A DNA stretch of 64,000 bases from Pseudomonas triticifolii (GTDB lineage: Bacteria > Pseudomonadota > Gammaproteobacteria > Pseudomonadales > Pseudomonadaceae). The notes under the pieces are model-generated. The model did no database searches, was not told where the DNA came from, and saw nothing but the letters and a program-made list of their open reading frames with translations. The translations under genes were made by a program, and so were the position numbers. The DNA lies in contig NZ_JACONV010000001.1 of assembly GCF_014358015.1 (NCBI RefSeq), positions 248,001 through 312,000 on the forward strand, read 5' to 3'. Of the stretch, positions 44,436-52,844 are shown piece after piece; positions within the stretch are counted from its first letter, which is position 1, and the number at the start of each line of letters is the position of its first letter.

Positions 44436-46193
44436 ATGTGGCGCTACCAACCGCCGTTAGACGACATGCAGTTCGTGCTGGAACACTGGCTGCAAGCCCC
44501 GTCCTCGTGGGCCACGACCCCCGCATTTGCCGCACTAGACCTGCCATTGGCCAGGCAGGTGCTGGAAGAAGCGGGGCGTTTCAGTCATGAGGTGCTGGCA
44601 CCGCTCAACGCCGCGGGTGATCGTGAAGGCTGTCGCTTTTCGAACGGCGAGGTGAGCACGCCAGCAGGTTTTGCCGCTGCCTATGACGCTTTTGTCGAAG
44701 GCGGCTGGCCGTCGCTGGCGTGCGCCGAATCTCTGGGCGGGCAAGGGCTGCCTAGTCTGCTCGACGCCGCCGTGCAGGAAATGCTCTACGCCTGCAACCA
44801 CGGCTGGGCGATGTACACCGGTATCGCCCATGGTGCCTACCTGTGCCTGAAAACCCATGCGCCCGAGTGGCTTCAGCAGCGCTATCTGCCTGAAATCATC
44901 AGTGGCACCTCGCTGCCCACCATGTGTCTGACCGAGCCCCAGGCGGGCAGTGACGTCGGTCTTTTGCGCTGCAAGGCCGAACCTCAATACGATGACAGCT
45001 ACACACTCACCGGTAACAAGATATTCATCTCCGGCGGCGAGCATGACCTCACTGAAAACATTCTTCATCTGGTGTTGGCCCGTTTGCCGGACGCTCCCGC
45101 TGGTAGCCGGGGCCTCTCGCTGTTTCTGGTGCCCAAACGTCTAGACCAGGGTCGCCGTAATGCGGTGCGCTGCGAGGGTATCGAGCACAAGATGGGCATC
45201 AAGGGCAGCGCGACCTGCTCGCTGGTGTTCGACAACGCCCAAGGCTGGTTGATTGGCGAGGCGCACCGCGGTCTGGCAGCGATGTTCGTGATGATGAACG
45301 CCGCGCGCCTGCATGTCGGGTTGCAAGGCCTGGGACACGCCGAAGCCGCCTGCCAGAGCGCGATGGCCTATGCGTGCGAGCGCAAGCAGATGCGCGCACC
45401 GACCCGACCTGAAGGCCAGGCCGCGCAGCTCGCAGACCCGATTCATTACCATCCGGCCATCCGCCGCACGTTGTTCGAACTCAAGGCCGGTTGCGAAGGC
45501 ATGCGCGCCATCGGTTACTGGGCGGCACATCTATTGGACCAGGCGCAGCACCACATCGACCCCGTCGAGCGAGGCGAAGCGGGACAACTTGCCGGTCTGC
45601 TGACGCCGATCATCAAGGCGTTCTTCACCTCGCAAGGCTTTCAGTTGTCCAGCAAGGCACTGCAGGTATTCGGGGGTTACGGCTATGTCAGTGAGTTCGG
45701 CATCGAGCAAACGTTACGCGACAGCCGAATCGGGATGATTTATGAAGGCAGTAACGAAATCCAGGCCAACGACCTGCTGCTGCGCAAGGTGCTGGGCGAC
45801 GATGCCCAAACCCTGTCCCGTTTACTGCGGATCATTGAGCAGGAAGCCGTACAGGCCGCGGCCATACCGGAATGTGCTGCGTTCGCAGGGGAGTTACGGG
45901 TTGCCTGCGAACGGCTTGACCAGATAACAGCCACCATCACCCGGCATGCCCTACAGGACGTCGAGTACCCGTATCGCGTTGCCGGGGATTACCTGGATGT
46001 GTGCGGCCTGACGCTGCTGGCGTTCGCCTGGACGCGCGCGGCTCGTGTGGCGCAGTCTTTGCCGCACAGCCATCCGTTACGCGGCGCAAAAAGCCGGACT
46101 GCAGGGTTTTTCTTTACCTATGTACTCCCGGATTTGAACCTGAAAGTCGCCAGCATCAGCAAAGCTCAGGCCCCGTTGCCTTTTCTGTTTTGA
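44436..46193 (+). CDS. Acyl-CoA dehydrogenase (large, FadE/AcdA type)
   Basis: A 585-residue FAD-dependent acyl-CoA dehydrogenase. TGGAG lies 8 nt before ATG 44436. FAD/substrate motifs are PTMCLTEPQAGSDVG near residue 163, IFISGGEHDLTENILHLVLA near 195, and KMGIKGSATCSLVFDNA near 252. The catalytic Glu is in GMIYEGSNEIQANDLLLRK near 437. A C-terminal ACDH_C extension follows. It is the last gene of the ferulate operon, probably acting on dihydro-phenylpropanoyl-CoA or related thioesters (inference). Confidence 0.9.
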   Translation: MWRYQPPLDDMQFVLEHWLQAPSSWATTPAFAALDLPLARQVLEEAGRFSHEVLAPLNAAGDREGCRFSNGEVSTPAGFAAAYDAFVEGGWPSLACAESLGGQGLPSLLDAAVQEMLYACNHGWAMYTGIAHGAYLCLKTHAPEWLQQRYLPEIISGTSLPTMCLTEPQAGSDVGLLRCKAEPQYDDSYTLTGNKIFISGGEHDLTENILHLVLARLPDAPAGSRGLSLFLVPKRLDQGRRNAVRCEGIEHKMGIKGSATCSLVFDNAQGWLIGEAHRGLAAMFVMMNAARLHVGLQGLGHAEAACQSAMAYACERKQMRAPTRPEGQAAQLADPIHYHPAIRRTLFELKAGCEGMRAIGYWAAHLLDQAQHHIDPVERGEAGQLAGLLTPIIKAFFTSQGFQLSSKALQVFGGYGYVSEFGIEQTLRDSRIGMIYEGSNEIQANDLLLRKVLGDDAQTLSRLLRIIEQEAVQAAAIPECAAFAGELRVACERLDQITATITRHALQDVEYPYRVAGDYLDVCGLTLLAFAWTRAARVAQSLPHSHPLRGAKSRTAGFFFTYVLPDLNLKVASISKAQAPLPFLF

Positions 46194-46280
46194 AGACGTG
46201 CCATGCGGATTTGCGACCTGTTTGCAGCGTTTATTGCGTGTTTAATATCCGGCCTTTAATAGCCGGCGTTTCATTGATGA

Positions 46281-46730
46281 TCAAAGGAACGTACTGCTCA
46301 ATGCCGCCTGAGCCGCAACCACGACCACCGCAATAAACGCAATTTGCGAAATCAGTAGAACCAGAATGACTTCCAGATAGCCTGATTTATTATCCTGCCA
46401 TGTCGCACGGGCCAGTTTCTTCTGACGCTTGAAGAAGTGGGGTTCTTCCCGGGTTATTGTTTTTAAGCGCTCTTTCAGTTCGGCGGGTGATGAAACCGCC
46501 GACTCGATGAACAGGCTCATATTGGCCAGGCACGCGCCGATGAAGACCAGCAGGCTGAACAAGAACGGAATCGTCCTTTTGATACCCTCAAACGTTGGAT
46601 CAAACGCACCCGGACTCAGGCTGAGGTCCAGCTTCGAACCGAATACAAAGGCAAGCGTCAGGAACAACGCCTGCGGCGTTAGGTTTCTCAAAAACTCCAG
46701 AAATGCTTTGCGGTTCTCTCCAAAAAACAT
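46281..46730 (-). CDS. Integral membrane protein, unknown function
   Basis: A 149-residue protein with AAGGAG 5 nt before ATG 46730. Three hydrophobic segments are visible: about residues 16-32, 52-75 and 120-145, the last ending FIAVVVVAAQAAL. A basic loop of about 35 residues (ELKERLKTITREE and onward) probably faces the cytoplasm. No family is recognised. A short hairpin (CCGGC/GCCGG near 46246-46265) lies between its stop and the convergent acyl-CoA dehydrogenase gene. Confidence 0.7.
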   Translation of the reverse strand: MFFGENRKAFLEFLRNLTPQALFLTLAFVFGSKLDLSLSPGAFDPTFEGIKRTIPFLFSLLVFIGACLANMSLFIESAVSSPAELKERLKTITREEPHFFKRQKKLARATWQDNKSGYLEVILVLLISQIAFIAVVVVAAQAALSSTFL

Positions 46731-46940
46731 TGTTGCTCCTTAATCGCGTGATCCTGCAGATGCCAGTGTGATTATCTCTGTCACGACTGAACATGGAAAC
46801 ACGCGAACCTGATTCCGGTTATTGATCTTTCCAGCACTTTTGAAGCGCAGTGCCACGGCGAGGAGTAGACTTTTGTATCGCTTGACCAAATGCTGATGAA
46901 CCGCGAATCTCGCAGGTTCAAATACCACGGACTTTATGCC

Positions 46941-47303
46941 ATGCGTACCCTCGCCGAACTCTCTTTCGATTTCATCTGGCATTTGATGTTCGCGGATGAG
47001 GATCAGCTCGAGCAGGATCTGGCTGTCCGGATGCTTGAAGGATTGTGTGATCAGCTGACGCGGATGTCAGATGAGGAGAGAAGGGCGTTCATCACGGTAG
47101 CGATCGAGCGTCGAGCCGTCTGGCTGGCAGACCCTGATGCCAGCGCACAGTCGGCCAGGCAACGCAGTGTGCAAGAACAACAGCAGTTTCTGGACGACGT
47201 GATATCCGGCGAGTTTTTCAGCCAGTTCGAAGCCTCTACGGTTCCTGACGACCACGATCGTGTCATCCCTCTTCGCAGTTATCGAAAGGGCGGCCAACGC
47301 TAG
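46941..47303 (+). CDS. Hypothetical soluble protein
   Basis: A 120-residue protein beginning MRTLAELSFDFIWHLMFADE; a start at 46890 would add 17 residues, and neither has a strong ribosome binding site. It is predicted mainly helical and acidic in the first half (DQLEQDLAVRMLEGLCDQL, DEERRAFITVAIERR), ending with a polar tail. No signal peptide or known domain. It is divergent from the membrane protein gene at 46281. Confidence 0.55.
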   Translation: MRTLAELSFDFIWHLMFADEDQLEQDLAVRMLEGLCDQLTRMSDEERRAFITVAIERRAVWLADPDASAQSARQRSVQEQQQFLDDVISGEFFSQFEASTVPDDHDRVIPLRSYRKGGQR

Positions 47304-47321
47304 GCTGGTCGCTGGTAGGTC

Positions 47322-47666
47322 TTTTATTCGTGCACCGGCAAGGCGTTGCCGTACGCCATGCACCGTGGCGAGGAGAGCATTCATGTTCATGGCCGTTATG
47401 TGCTGGCGGTGGACGATGGCAACGCGTATCTGGCTGCCGGACTCGCAGGCATGGGCATCATCTGGCTGCCGGATTATATGGCCCGGCCTCACGTGGACAA
47501 TGGCGACCTCGTGTCATTGTTTGAAGACTGGCTTATGGATTCGATGCCGATGTACGTGGCGTTTCCGCCCAACCGGCATGTCAGCGTCAAGGTGCGGGTA
47601 TTCATCGACTGGGTGGCTGAATTAATGGCCGAGCATGCGCCTCTCAAGACCCCTGGCACAGCCTAG
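47322..47666 (+). pseudogene. C-terminal remnant of a LysR-type regulator
   Basis: An open frame of about 114 residues reads as the last third of a CrgA-type LysR effector domain: ESIHVHGRYVLAVDDGNAYLAAGL, opening with ESIHVHGRY, then GMGIIWLPDYMARP and VAFPPNRHVSVKVRVFIDWVAELM. No helix-turn-helix part exists upstream; the frame is closed by TAG at 47316-47318. The remnant abuts, tail to tail, the intact LysR gene at 47663. It is best read as a decayed gene rather than a functional protein. Confidence 0.7.
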
Positions 47667-48580
47667 CGGCGTGCTGACAGCTGTTGCGGTGCCAGAAAGG
47701 CATCGTGAAAATACTGACGAAACGCTTGCATCGCGGGCGTAAAAGCACGTTCGCGGTGCCAGGCAAGGCCCACGCTCATGGGCGTCACCTTGTCAGTCAC
47801 CGTAATGGTTTCAATGCGCTTGCCCTCAAGCGACCAGGGCCTGTGCACCAGGTCTGAAAGAATCGCCACGCCGCTGCCGTTGGCGACCATGCTGCGCACA
47901 GCCTCGACCGAACTGGTGCGCACCCGCACGGCAGGTGTCTGACGCGCCAGTTTCCAGTAGCGCATTGCACTCTGCTCGGCTTCATCGACCGTCAGCAGGA
48001 TATACGGCTCCTTGGCCACATCGGCAAGGCTCACCATATCGCGCTGGCATAACGGGTGATGGCTGGGCAGCCAGAGACGCCGCTCAGAGTTAAACAGCGT
48101 TTCGGACACGATATCCGCATGGGTGATGTTTTCCGTGAGCACCACGGCCATGTCGAAGCAGCCCTCCAGCAAGCCTTGTTCGATGGCCTGGCGCTCCTGT
48201 TCATGGACCTGAATCGAAACGTCCGGGTGCCAGTGTTCCAGCCGTTGCAGGTGGTGTGGCAGAAAATAACCGATCACGGTGTAACTGGCGGCCAGGCGCA
48301 GCAAACCGCTGGCGCGCACGTCAGGCAGTGGACTGTTCAGCGCATCATCGACGCTGCGCAGGATCACGTAGGCGCGGTTAAGAAAGTGCCGTCCGGCATC
48401 CGTCAGCGTCATGCCCTGAGCTGAGCGCTGAAACAACAGGCTGCCCAGGATGTGCTCCAGTTCCTTGATCGCCGTGGTCACCGCCGACTGGGAAATATTG
48501 AGGTGAATGGCCGCCTGAGAGATCTGCCCGATTTCGGCAGTAGCGACAAAATAGCGAATCTGGCGAAGGGTGAGAGACAT
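47663..48580 (-). CDS. LysR-family regulator of the 5-oxoprolinase operon (predicted)
   Basis: A 305-residue LysR protein. The N-terminal helix-turn-helix is [29 protein letters not shown], beginning near residue 18, and the effector domain shows [22 protein letters not shown] near 88 and [13 protein letters not shown] near 233. It is divergent from pxpA with a 129-bp shared region holding a symmetric A/T-rich site, the usual layout for control of the neighbouring operon. Effector unknown; 5-oxoproline is a reasonable guess. Confidence 0.85.
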   Translation of the reverse strand: MSLTLRQIRYFVATAEIGQISQAAIHLNISQSAVTTAIKELEHILGSLLFQRSAQGMTLTDAGRHFLNRAYVILRSVDDALNSPLPDVRASGLLRLAASYTVIGYFLPHHLQRLEHWHPDVSIQVHEQERQAIEQGLLEGCFDMAVVLTENITHADIVSETLFNSERRLWLPSHHPLCQRDMVSLADVAKEPYILLTVDEAEQSAMRYWKLARQTPAVRVRTSSVEAVRSMVANGSGVAILSDLVHRPWSLEGKRIETITVTDKVTPMSVGLAWHRERAFTPAMQAFRQYFHDAFLAPQQLSARR

Positions 48581-48623
48581 CGGCGTTCCTTCAGGCAGCC
48601 ATCTGTTTTTCGAATAAAGGGCT

Positions 48624-48637
48624 ATCTGTTAATAGAT
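48624..48637. promoter_or_regulatory. Candidate LysR-type binding site
   Basis: ATCTGTTAATAGAT has inverted ATCT/AGAT arms and contains a T-N11-A core. It lies 44 bp from the LysR start and 73 bp from pxpA. A second ATCTGTT half occurs at 48601-48607. Confidence 0.4.
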
Positions 48638-48709
48638 CTACCCAAGGGGGTAGCGAGGAATCTAACGTTGTCCGGGCGATATCGCAATTTGATGTCAGGA
48701 GGGCGCGAC

Positions 48710-49468
48710 ATGCGGACAGTCGATTTCAATTCGGACATGGGTGAAAGCTTCGGTGCCTGGACCATTGGTGATGGTGTGGATACCGAACTCATGAAGTACA
48801 TCAGTTCAGCCAACGTGGCGACCGGTTTTCACGCGGGCGACCCCGGCACCATGCGCCGCACCGTCGAACAGGCCAAGCGCCTCGGGGTTGCGGTCGGCGC
48901 GCATCCAGGCTTCCACGATCTGGTCGGGTTCGGCCGTCGCCATATTCAGGCACCGGCGCAGGAGCTGGTGGACGACATGCTTTACCAGCTTGGTGCCCTG
49001 AGAGAAATCGCTCGTGCTCAAGGCGTAAAGCTGCAACATTTCAAGCCTCACGGTGCGTTGTACATGCACCTGGCCCGCGACGAAGAGGCGGCGCGGCTGC
49101 TGGTCGAAAACCTGCAGCGTCTGGAGCCTGAACTGCTGCTGTACTGCATGCCAGGTTCGGTGATCTGCAAGATCGCGCAGGATCTGGGGCAGCCGGTCAT
49201 TCGTGAGTTCTACGCTGACCGGGCTTACGATCTCAGCGGCTCGATTGTCTTTACCCGAAACGTTCAGGCTTATGACCCGGCAAAAGTCGCGGCGCGTGTG
49301 CTGCAAGCCTGCCAGGAAGGCATCGTGCGCACGGTCGAAGACGAAGACCTGAGCATCGAATTCGATTCCATTTGCCTGCACAGCGACACACCGGGTGCGC
49401 TGGACCTGGCCGAAGCCACGCGCAAGGCGCTGGATAACGCTGGCATTCAGGTAAAGGCTCCCCGTTGA
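48710..49468 (+). CDS. pxpA: 5-oxoprolinase subunit A (LamB/YcsF family)
   Basis: A 252-residue protein, normal family length. AGGAGG lies 8 nt before ATG 48710. Family motifs are [14 protein letters not shown] at the start, [14 protein letters not shown] near residue 32, [16 protein letters not shown] near 60, and [13 protein letters not shown] near 103. With PxpB and PxpC it hydrolyses 5-oxo-L-proline (pyroglutamate) to glutamate using ATP, in the cytoplasm. The three genes are arranged A-B-C. Confidence 0.94.
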   Translation: MRTVDFNSDMGESFGAWTIGDGVDTELMKYISSANVATGFHAGDPGTMRRTVEQAKRLGVAVGAHPGFHDLVGFGRRHIQAPAQELVDDMLYQLGALREIARAQGVKLQHFKPHGALYMHLARDEEAARLLVENLQRLEPELLLYCMPGSVICKIAQDLGQPVIREFYADRAYDLSGSIVFTRNVQAYDPAKVAARVLQACQEGIVRTVEDEDLSIEFDSICLHSDTPGALDLAEATRKALDNAGIQVKAPR

Positions 49469-49554
49469 TCACGCAAGGACATCCGGCACGCAGAGGCCGG
49501 GTCCCGTTACCATTTATTGCCTGCCGTTCTCCAATCCATACAAGAGGGACAGAC

Positions 49555-49590
49555 ATGGCCGACTATCAATCCAGCGGAGGACGGGCATGA
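49555..49590 (+). CDS. 11-codon ORF overlapping the pxpB start
   Basis: ATG 49555 follows AGAGGGACAG and encodes MADYQSSGGRA; its TGA (49588-49590) overlaps the pxpB ATG as ATGA. The ribosome binding site for pxpB (GGAGG) lies inside it. It may be a coupling leader peptide or the stub of a gene deleted between pxpA and pxpB. Confidence 0.35.
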   Translation: MADYQSSGGRA

Positions 49591-50459
49591 ACGATCCGAT
49601 CCGCTACAGTTTTGGCGCTGATGAACACCTGTTTGCCGAAGTCAGCGAAAGCATGTCGCTGGAAGCCTTTTTCAAGGGAATGGCGGTGACCCGGGCCGTC
49701 GAACGGTTGCAGCTCGACGGCGTGCTGGATGTCTGCCTGGCCAATGCCTCGTTCCAGATTCGTTTTGACCCGGACCGCATAGCGCCGCAAGCCTTGCTTG
49801 ATGCGGTGCGAAGCGCAGAAGCGGGTGCTGTCGCGGAACGTACGCTGCAGACCCGGATTATCGAGATTCCGGTGCTGTACAACGATCCCTGGACCCATGA
49901 AACCCTGATGCGCTTCCGTGACCGCCATCAGGATCCGAGCGCCACGGACCTTGAGTATGCGGCGCGGATCAATAACCTGGCCGACGTCGACGCGTTTATC
50001 GCCGCGCACAGTGGTGCGCCGTGGTTCGTGTCGATGGTGGGCTTCGTTGCCGGCCTGCCATTCATGTTCCAGATGGTCGAGCGTGAGCGCCAGTTGCAGG
50101 TCCCCAAATACCTGCGCCCGCGCACCGATACGCCCAAACTGACCCTGGGTCATGGCGGCTGCTTTGGCTGCATTTACTCGGTGCGCGGTGCGGGTGGTTA
50201 TCAGATGTTCGGCGTCACGCCCGCCCCGATCTACGACCCGCAGCAGCAATTGGCCTACCTGAAAGAGCACATGGTGTTCTTCAGGCCGGGCGATATCGTG
50301 CAATTCAAGCCCATTGACCGCGAAGCCTACGATCTGGCCGTCGCCGAAGTGGACGCAGGACGCTTCGATTTGCGGATCCGTTCGGTCGAGTTTTCGCTCG
50401 ACCGTTTTCTGGCCGACCCGGCCGGTTATCCAGCTTCATTGCAGGAGGTGCTGGCATGA
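49587..50459 (+). CDS. pxpB: 5-oxoprolinase subunit B
   Basis: A 290-residue PxpB/KipI-family protein, longer than Bacillus KipI (about 240). GGAGG is 8 nt upstream. Conserved features are IRYSFGADEHLFAEV at the start, ARASFQIRFD-like NASFQIRFDPDRI near residue 53, IPVLYN near 92, and the C-terminal SMVGFVAGLPFMFQM followed by GHGGCFGCIYSVRGAGGYQMFG-like region beginning near 187. It pairs with PxpC, whose start overlaps its stop by 4 nt (ATGA). Confidence 0.92.
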   Translation: MNDPIRYSFGADEHLFAEVSESMSLEAFFKGMAVTRAVERLQLDGVLDVCLANASFQIRFDPDRIAPQALLDAVRSAEAGAVAERTLQTRIIEIPVLYNDPWTHETLMRFRDRHQDPSATDLEYAARINNLADVDAFIAAHSGAPWFVSMVGFVAGLPFMFQMVERERQLQVPKYLRPRTDTPKLTLGHGGCFGCIYSVRGAGGYQMFGVTPAPIYDPQQQLAYLKEHMVFFRPGDIVQFKPIDREAYDLAVAEVDAGRFDLRIRSVEFSLDRFLADPAGYPASLQEVLA

Positions 50460-51430
50460 TCAAGGTGCTTAAACCGGGACTGGCGACTTCTGTTCAGGAT
50501 CTGGGCCGTGAAGGCTATTACCACTTGGGCATTCCTCCGTCGGGCGCGCTCGATCAGTATGCGCTTAGCGCGGCCAACCATCTGGTTGGCAACCCCCCGG
50601 GCGCTGCCGGTCTTGAGTGCACACTGGTCGGGCCTGAGCTGGAGTTTCAATGTGATGCGCTGGTGGCGGTGTGCGGCGCGCACATGACGCCTCGTGTGGA
50701 TGGCAAGGACATGCATCACGACACGGCGTTTGAAGTAAAGGCCGGGCAGGTGCTGCGCTTTGACTTCCCCAAGGATGGCGCTCGTGCCTATCTGGCGGTG
50801 GCGGGCGGTATCGACGTGCCGTTGGTGTTGGGCAGTCGCTCGACTTACACCCTGGGCGCGTTGGGCGGTTTTGAAGGGCGACGTCTGGCGGTCAATGATC
50901 AATTGCCGATTGGCGCACCCAGCGGCAAAGGCCGGGCGGGGGCCAGCCTGCCGATGGCCTTGCGTCAGTCGCTGGGTGGCGAAGTCTATCTGCGCGTGGT
51001 GCCGGGGTTGTATTACGAACGTCTGACCGAATATGCGGCAACCAGCTTTTTCTCCGAGTCCTGGACGGTCGGTTCGGAGGCCGATCGTATCGGCTATCGC
51101 TTCAAGGGCGGCAAGGCACTGACGTTTCAGCCACGTGAACAGCCTTTTGGCGCGGGTTCCGACCCTTCCAACATCGTCGACAGTTGCTATCCGATCGGCT
51201 CAATCCAGGTGCCGGCCGGCCTGGAACCCATTGTGTTGCACCGCGATGCGGTGTCCGGCGGCGGTTACGCGATGATCGGCACGGTGATCAGCGCCGACCT
51301 CGACCTGATTGGTCAGATGCAGCCGAATCAGAAGGCCCGCTTCATTGCCGTGACCCTGGAAGATGCCTTGCAGGCGCGCAAGTCGTACAAGAAGAAACTG
51401 GCGTGCCTGAGTCGGTTGTTTGATGCCTGA
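50456..51430 (+). CDS. pxpC: 5-oxoprolinase subunit C (biotin-dependent carboxylase-like fold)
   Basis: A 324-residue PxpC/KipA-family protein. The start IKVLKPGLATSVQDLGREG is diagnostic. Further landmarks are GIPPSGALDQYALSAANHLVGN near residue 28 (beginning GIPPSGALD), YLAVAGGIDVPLVLGSRSTY near 110, and YPIGSIQVPAGLEPIVLHRD near 243. It completes the PxpABC complex. TetR gene 51454 is convergent 24 nt downstream. Confidence 0.93.
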   Translation: MIKVLKPGLATSVQDLGREGYYHLGIPPSGALDQYALSAANHLVGNPPGAAGLECTLVGPELEFQCDALVAVCGAHMTPRVDGKDMHHDTAFEVKAGQVLRFDFPKDGARAYLAVAGGIDVPLVLGSRSTYTLGALGGFEGRRLAVNDQLPIGAPSGKGRAGASLPMALRQSLGGEVYLRVVPGLYYERLTEYAATSFFSESWTVGSEADRIGYRFKGGKALTFQPREQPFGAGSDPSNIVDSCYPIGSIQVPAGLEPIVLHRDAVSGGGYAMIGTVISADLDLIGQMQPNQKARFIAVTLEDALQARKSYKKKLACLSRLFDA

Positions 51431-51453
51431 CGTTGCGCACTGAAACCAGTGCG

Positions 51454-52050
51454 CTAACTGTTGGCGTCACTGCTGTCGGACAACTTGCTGGCTCGGGCGA
51501 GCATCGTCGTGCGGCACGCATCGAGGATCTCGTCCGCAAGCTTTGAATCACCGGGTACGGCGCGTGACAACATCACCGCGCCTACCGCATGGGCCAGCAT
51601 GTCCAGCAGCGCTGCGCGTGAAGCGTTCGGATCGTCGTCCGGGTGCATCGTTGCGCCGGATGCCAGGTTGGCCAGCAGCTGTTCGATACCATTGGCGAAA
51701 GTGTTTTTGACGTCGTCCGACTGACGCGATGCGTCACCGCCAAGCGCGGCCAGGGTGCAGCCGGTTGCAACATCGTCGCGATGCCGCCTGCTCAGGTAAT
51801 ACTCAATGAAGCGGGCAGGGCTCACGCCCGCTGATTGCTCCACGTTTTCTGACAGGCTGCACGCCGCTGCTTCAGCCATCAGGTCCGCCTTGGACCCAAA
51901 GTGCTTATAGAAACCGCCATGGGTGAAACCGGCTTCGGCCATCAGGTCTGCAACCCCGATACCGTCATAACCGTGCTTGCGAAACTGCACCGATGCGGTC
52001 TCGACAATGTGCGCGCGGTTTGCTTGCGCCTGCGCTTTGGTAACCCTCAT
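51454..52050 (-). CDS. TetR/AcrR-family repressor
   Basis: A 198-residue regulator from ATG 52050 (GAGG upstream); a 21-residue extension to 52113 is possible but lacks support. The DNA-binding domain is near residues 10-60: ETASVQFRKHGYDGIGVADLM opens it, with EAGFTHGGFYKHFGSKADLM following. The C-terminal TetR_C domain carries GCTLAALGGDASRQ near 97, as in repressors of YkrA/DhaR type. No target is obvious; the divergent small membrane protein at 52258 is a candidate. Confidence 0.85.
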   Translation of the reverse strand: MRVTKAQAQANRAHIVETASVQFRKHGYDGIGVADLMAEAGFTHGGFYKHFGSKADLMAEAAACSLSENVEQSAGVSPARFIEYYLSRRHRDDVATGCTLAALGGDASRQSDDVKNTFANGIEQLLANLASGATMHPDDDPNASRAALLDMLAHAVGAVMLSRAVPGDSKLADEILDACRTTMLARASKLSDSSDANS

Positions 52051-52257
52051 GAAGTGCCTCGATTCGTCTGCGATCCAATATGAGCGCACTATAGCATTGA
52101 TGTTAACCGTCATTAAAAGTGGCTAATGATGATCATAATCTCGGCAGGTCTTGGCGCTCTATGCCTGGCCACCTCCATGCAAGAGGTTTCCTGAAGATCG
52201 TCTAGCCGGAATCACCCTACACTGCAGACTCCAATCACTTACGCATGAGTAAACCGA

Positions 52258-52665
52258 ATGAAGTTTCGTCACCTCGCGACCTTGAGCGCCTTTCTGTTCT
52301 GGGCGCTTGCGGTTGTCTGGATGTTTGCCCCCGCGCAGATGCTGGCGAACTGGGGGGTTGGGTTTTCCAACGAGACTGGGCTGGTCAGCCGCCGCGCCGC
52401 GGCCTTGTATATGGGGTTTGGCGTGATGTTCTTTCTGGCCAGAAACGCCGCGCCATCGGTTATCCGGTCGGCGCTGGTGAGCGGTTTTGTCACGGCCTGC
52501 CTGATCCTCGCCGCACTTGGGGTATTTGAGTGGACGTCGGGCCATGCCAGTTCGGGGATTCTGGCCGCAGTGCTGGTTGAGGTCCTGTTGTCGCTGGCGT
52601 TTGTATTCGTACAGCGCCGCGACCAGGAATGCGTGCTGAACCGTGGGAGTGAGCCTGCTCGCTAG
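52258..52665 (+). CDS. Small four-helix membrane protein
   Basis: A 135-residue protein beginning MKFRHLATLSAFLFWALAV. Four hydrophobic segments (about 5-24, 47-62, 73-92 and 98-116) indicate an inner-membrane protein. The last dozen residues (VLNRGSEPAR) are encoded by a REP element (from 52643), so the original C-terminus was probably altered by the repeat. No known function; it is divergent from the TetR gene. Confidence 0.65.
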   Translation: MKFRHLATLSAFLFWALAVVWMFAPAQMLANWGVGFSNETGLVSRRAAALYMGFGVMFFLARNAAPSVIRSALVSGFVTACLILAALGVFEWTSGHASSGILAAVLVEVLLSLAFVFVQRRDQECVLNRGSEPAR

Positions 52666-52730
52666 GGCAATGGTACAAGCTATGTATGCTATGGCGTCGC
52701 GCCAGGCTTTTCGCGAGCAAGCTTGCCCAC
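52643..52730. repeat. Pseudomonas REP-type inverted pair
   Basis: GTGGGAGTGAGCCTGCTCGC (52643-52662) and GCGAGCAAGCTTGCCCAC (52713-52730) are inverted, diverged copies of the same Pseudomonas palindromic unit seen at 34921-34983. The left copy supplies the stop codon region of the small membrane protein gene. Confidence 0.8.
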
Positions 52731-52844
52731 AGAAGCCCGTGTCGTTCAGCAATTTGCATGGCATTTGAGAGGACGCGGCAAGCCGCCTCCTCGGTCATCT
52801 GTGTGCTGCGAAACACCCGACAGTCAGTGACACACAAGCCCACT

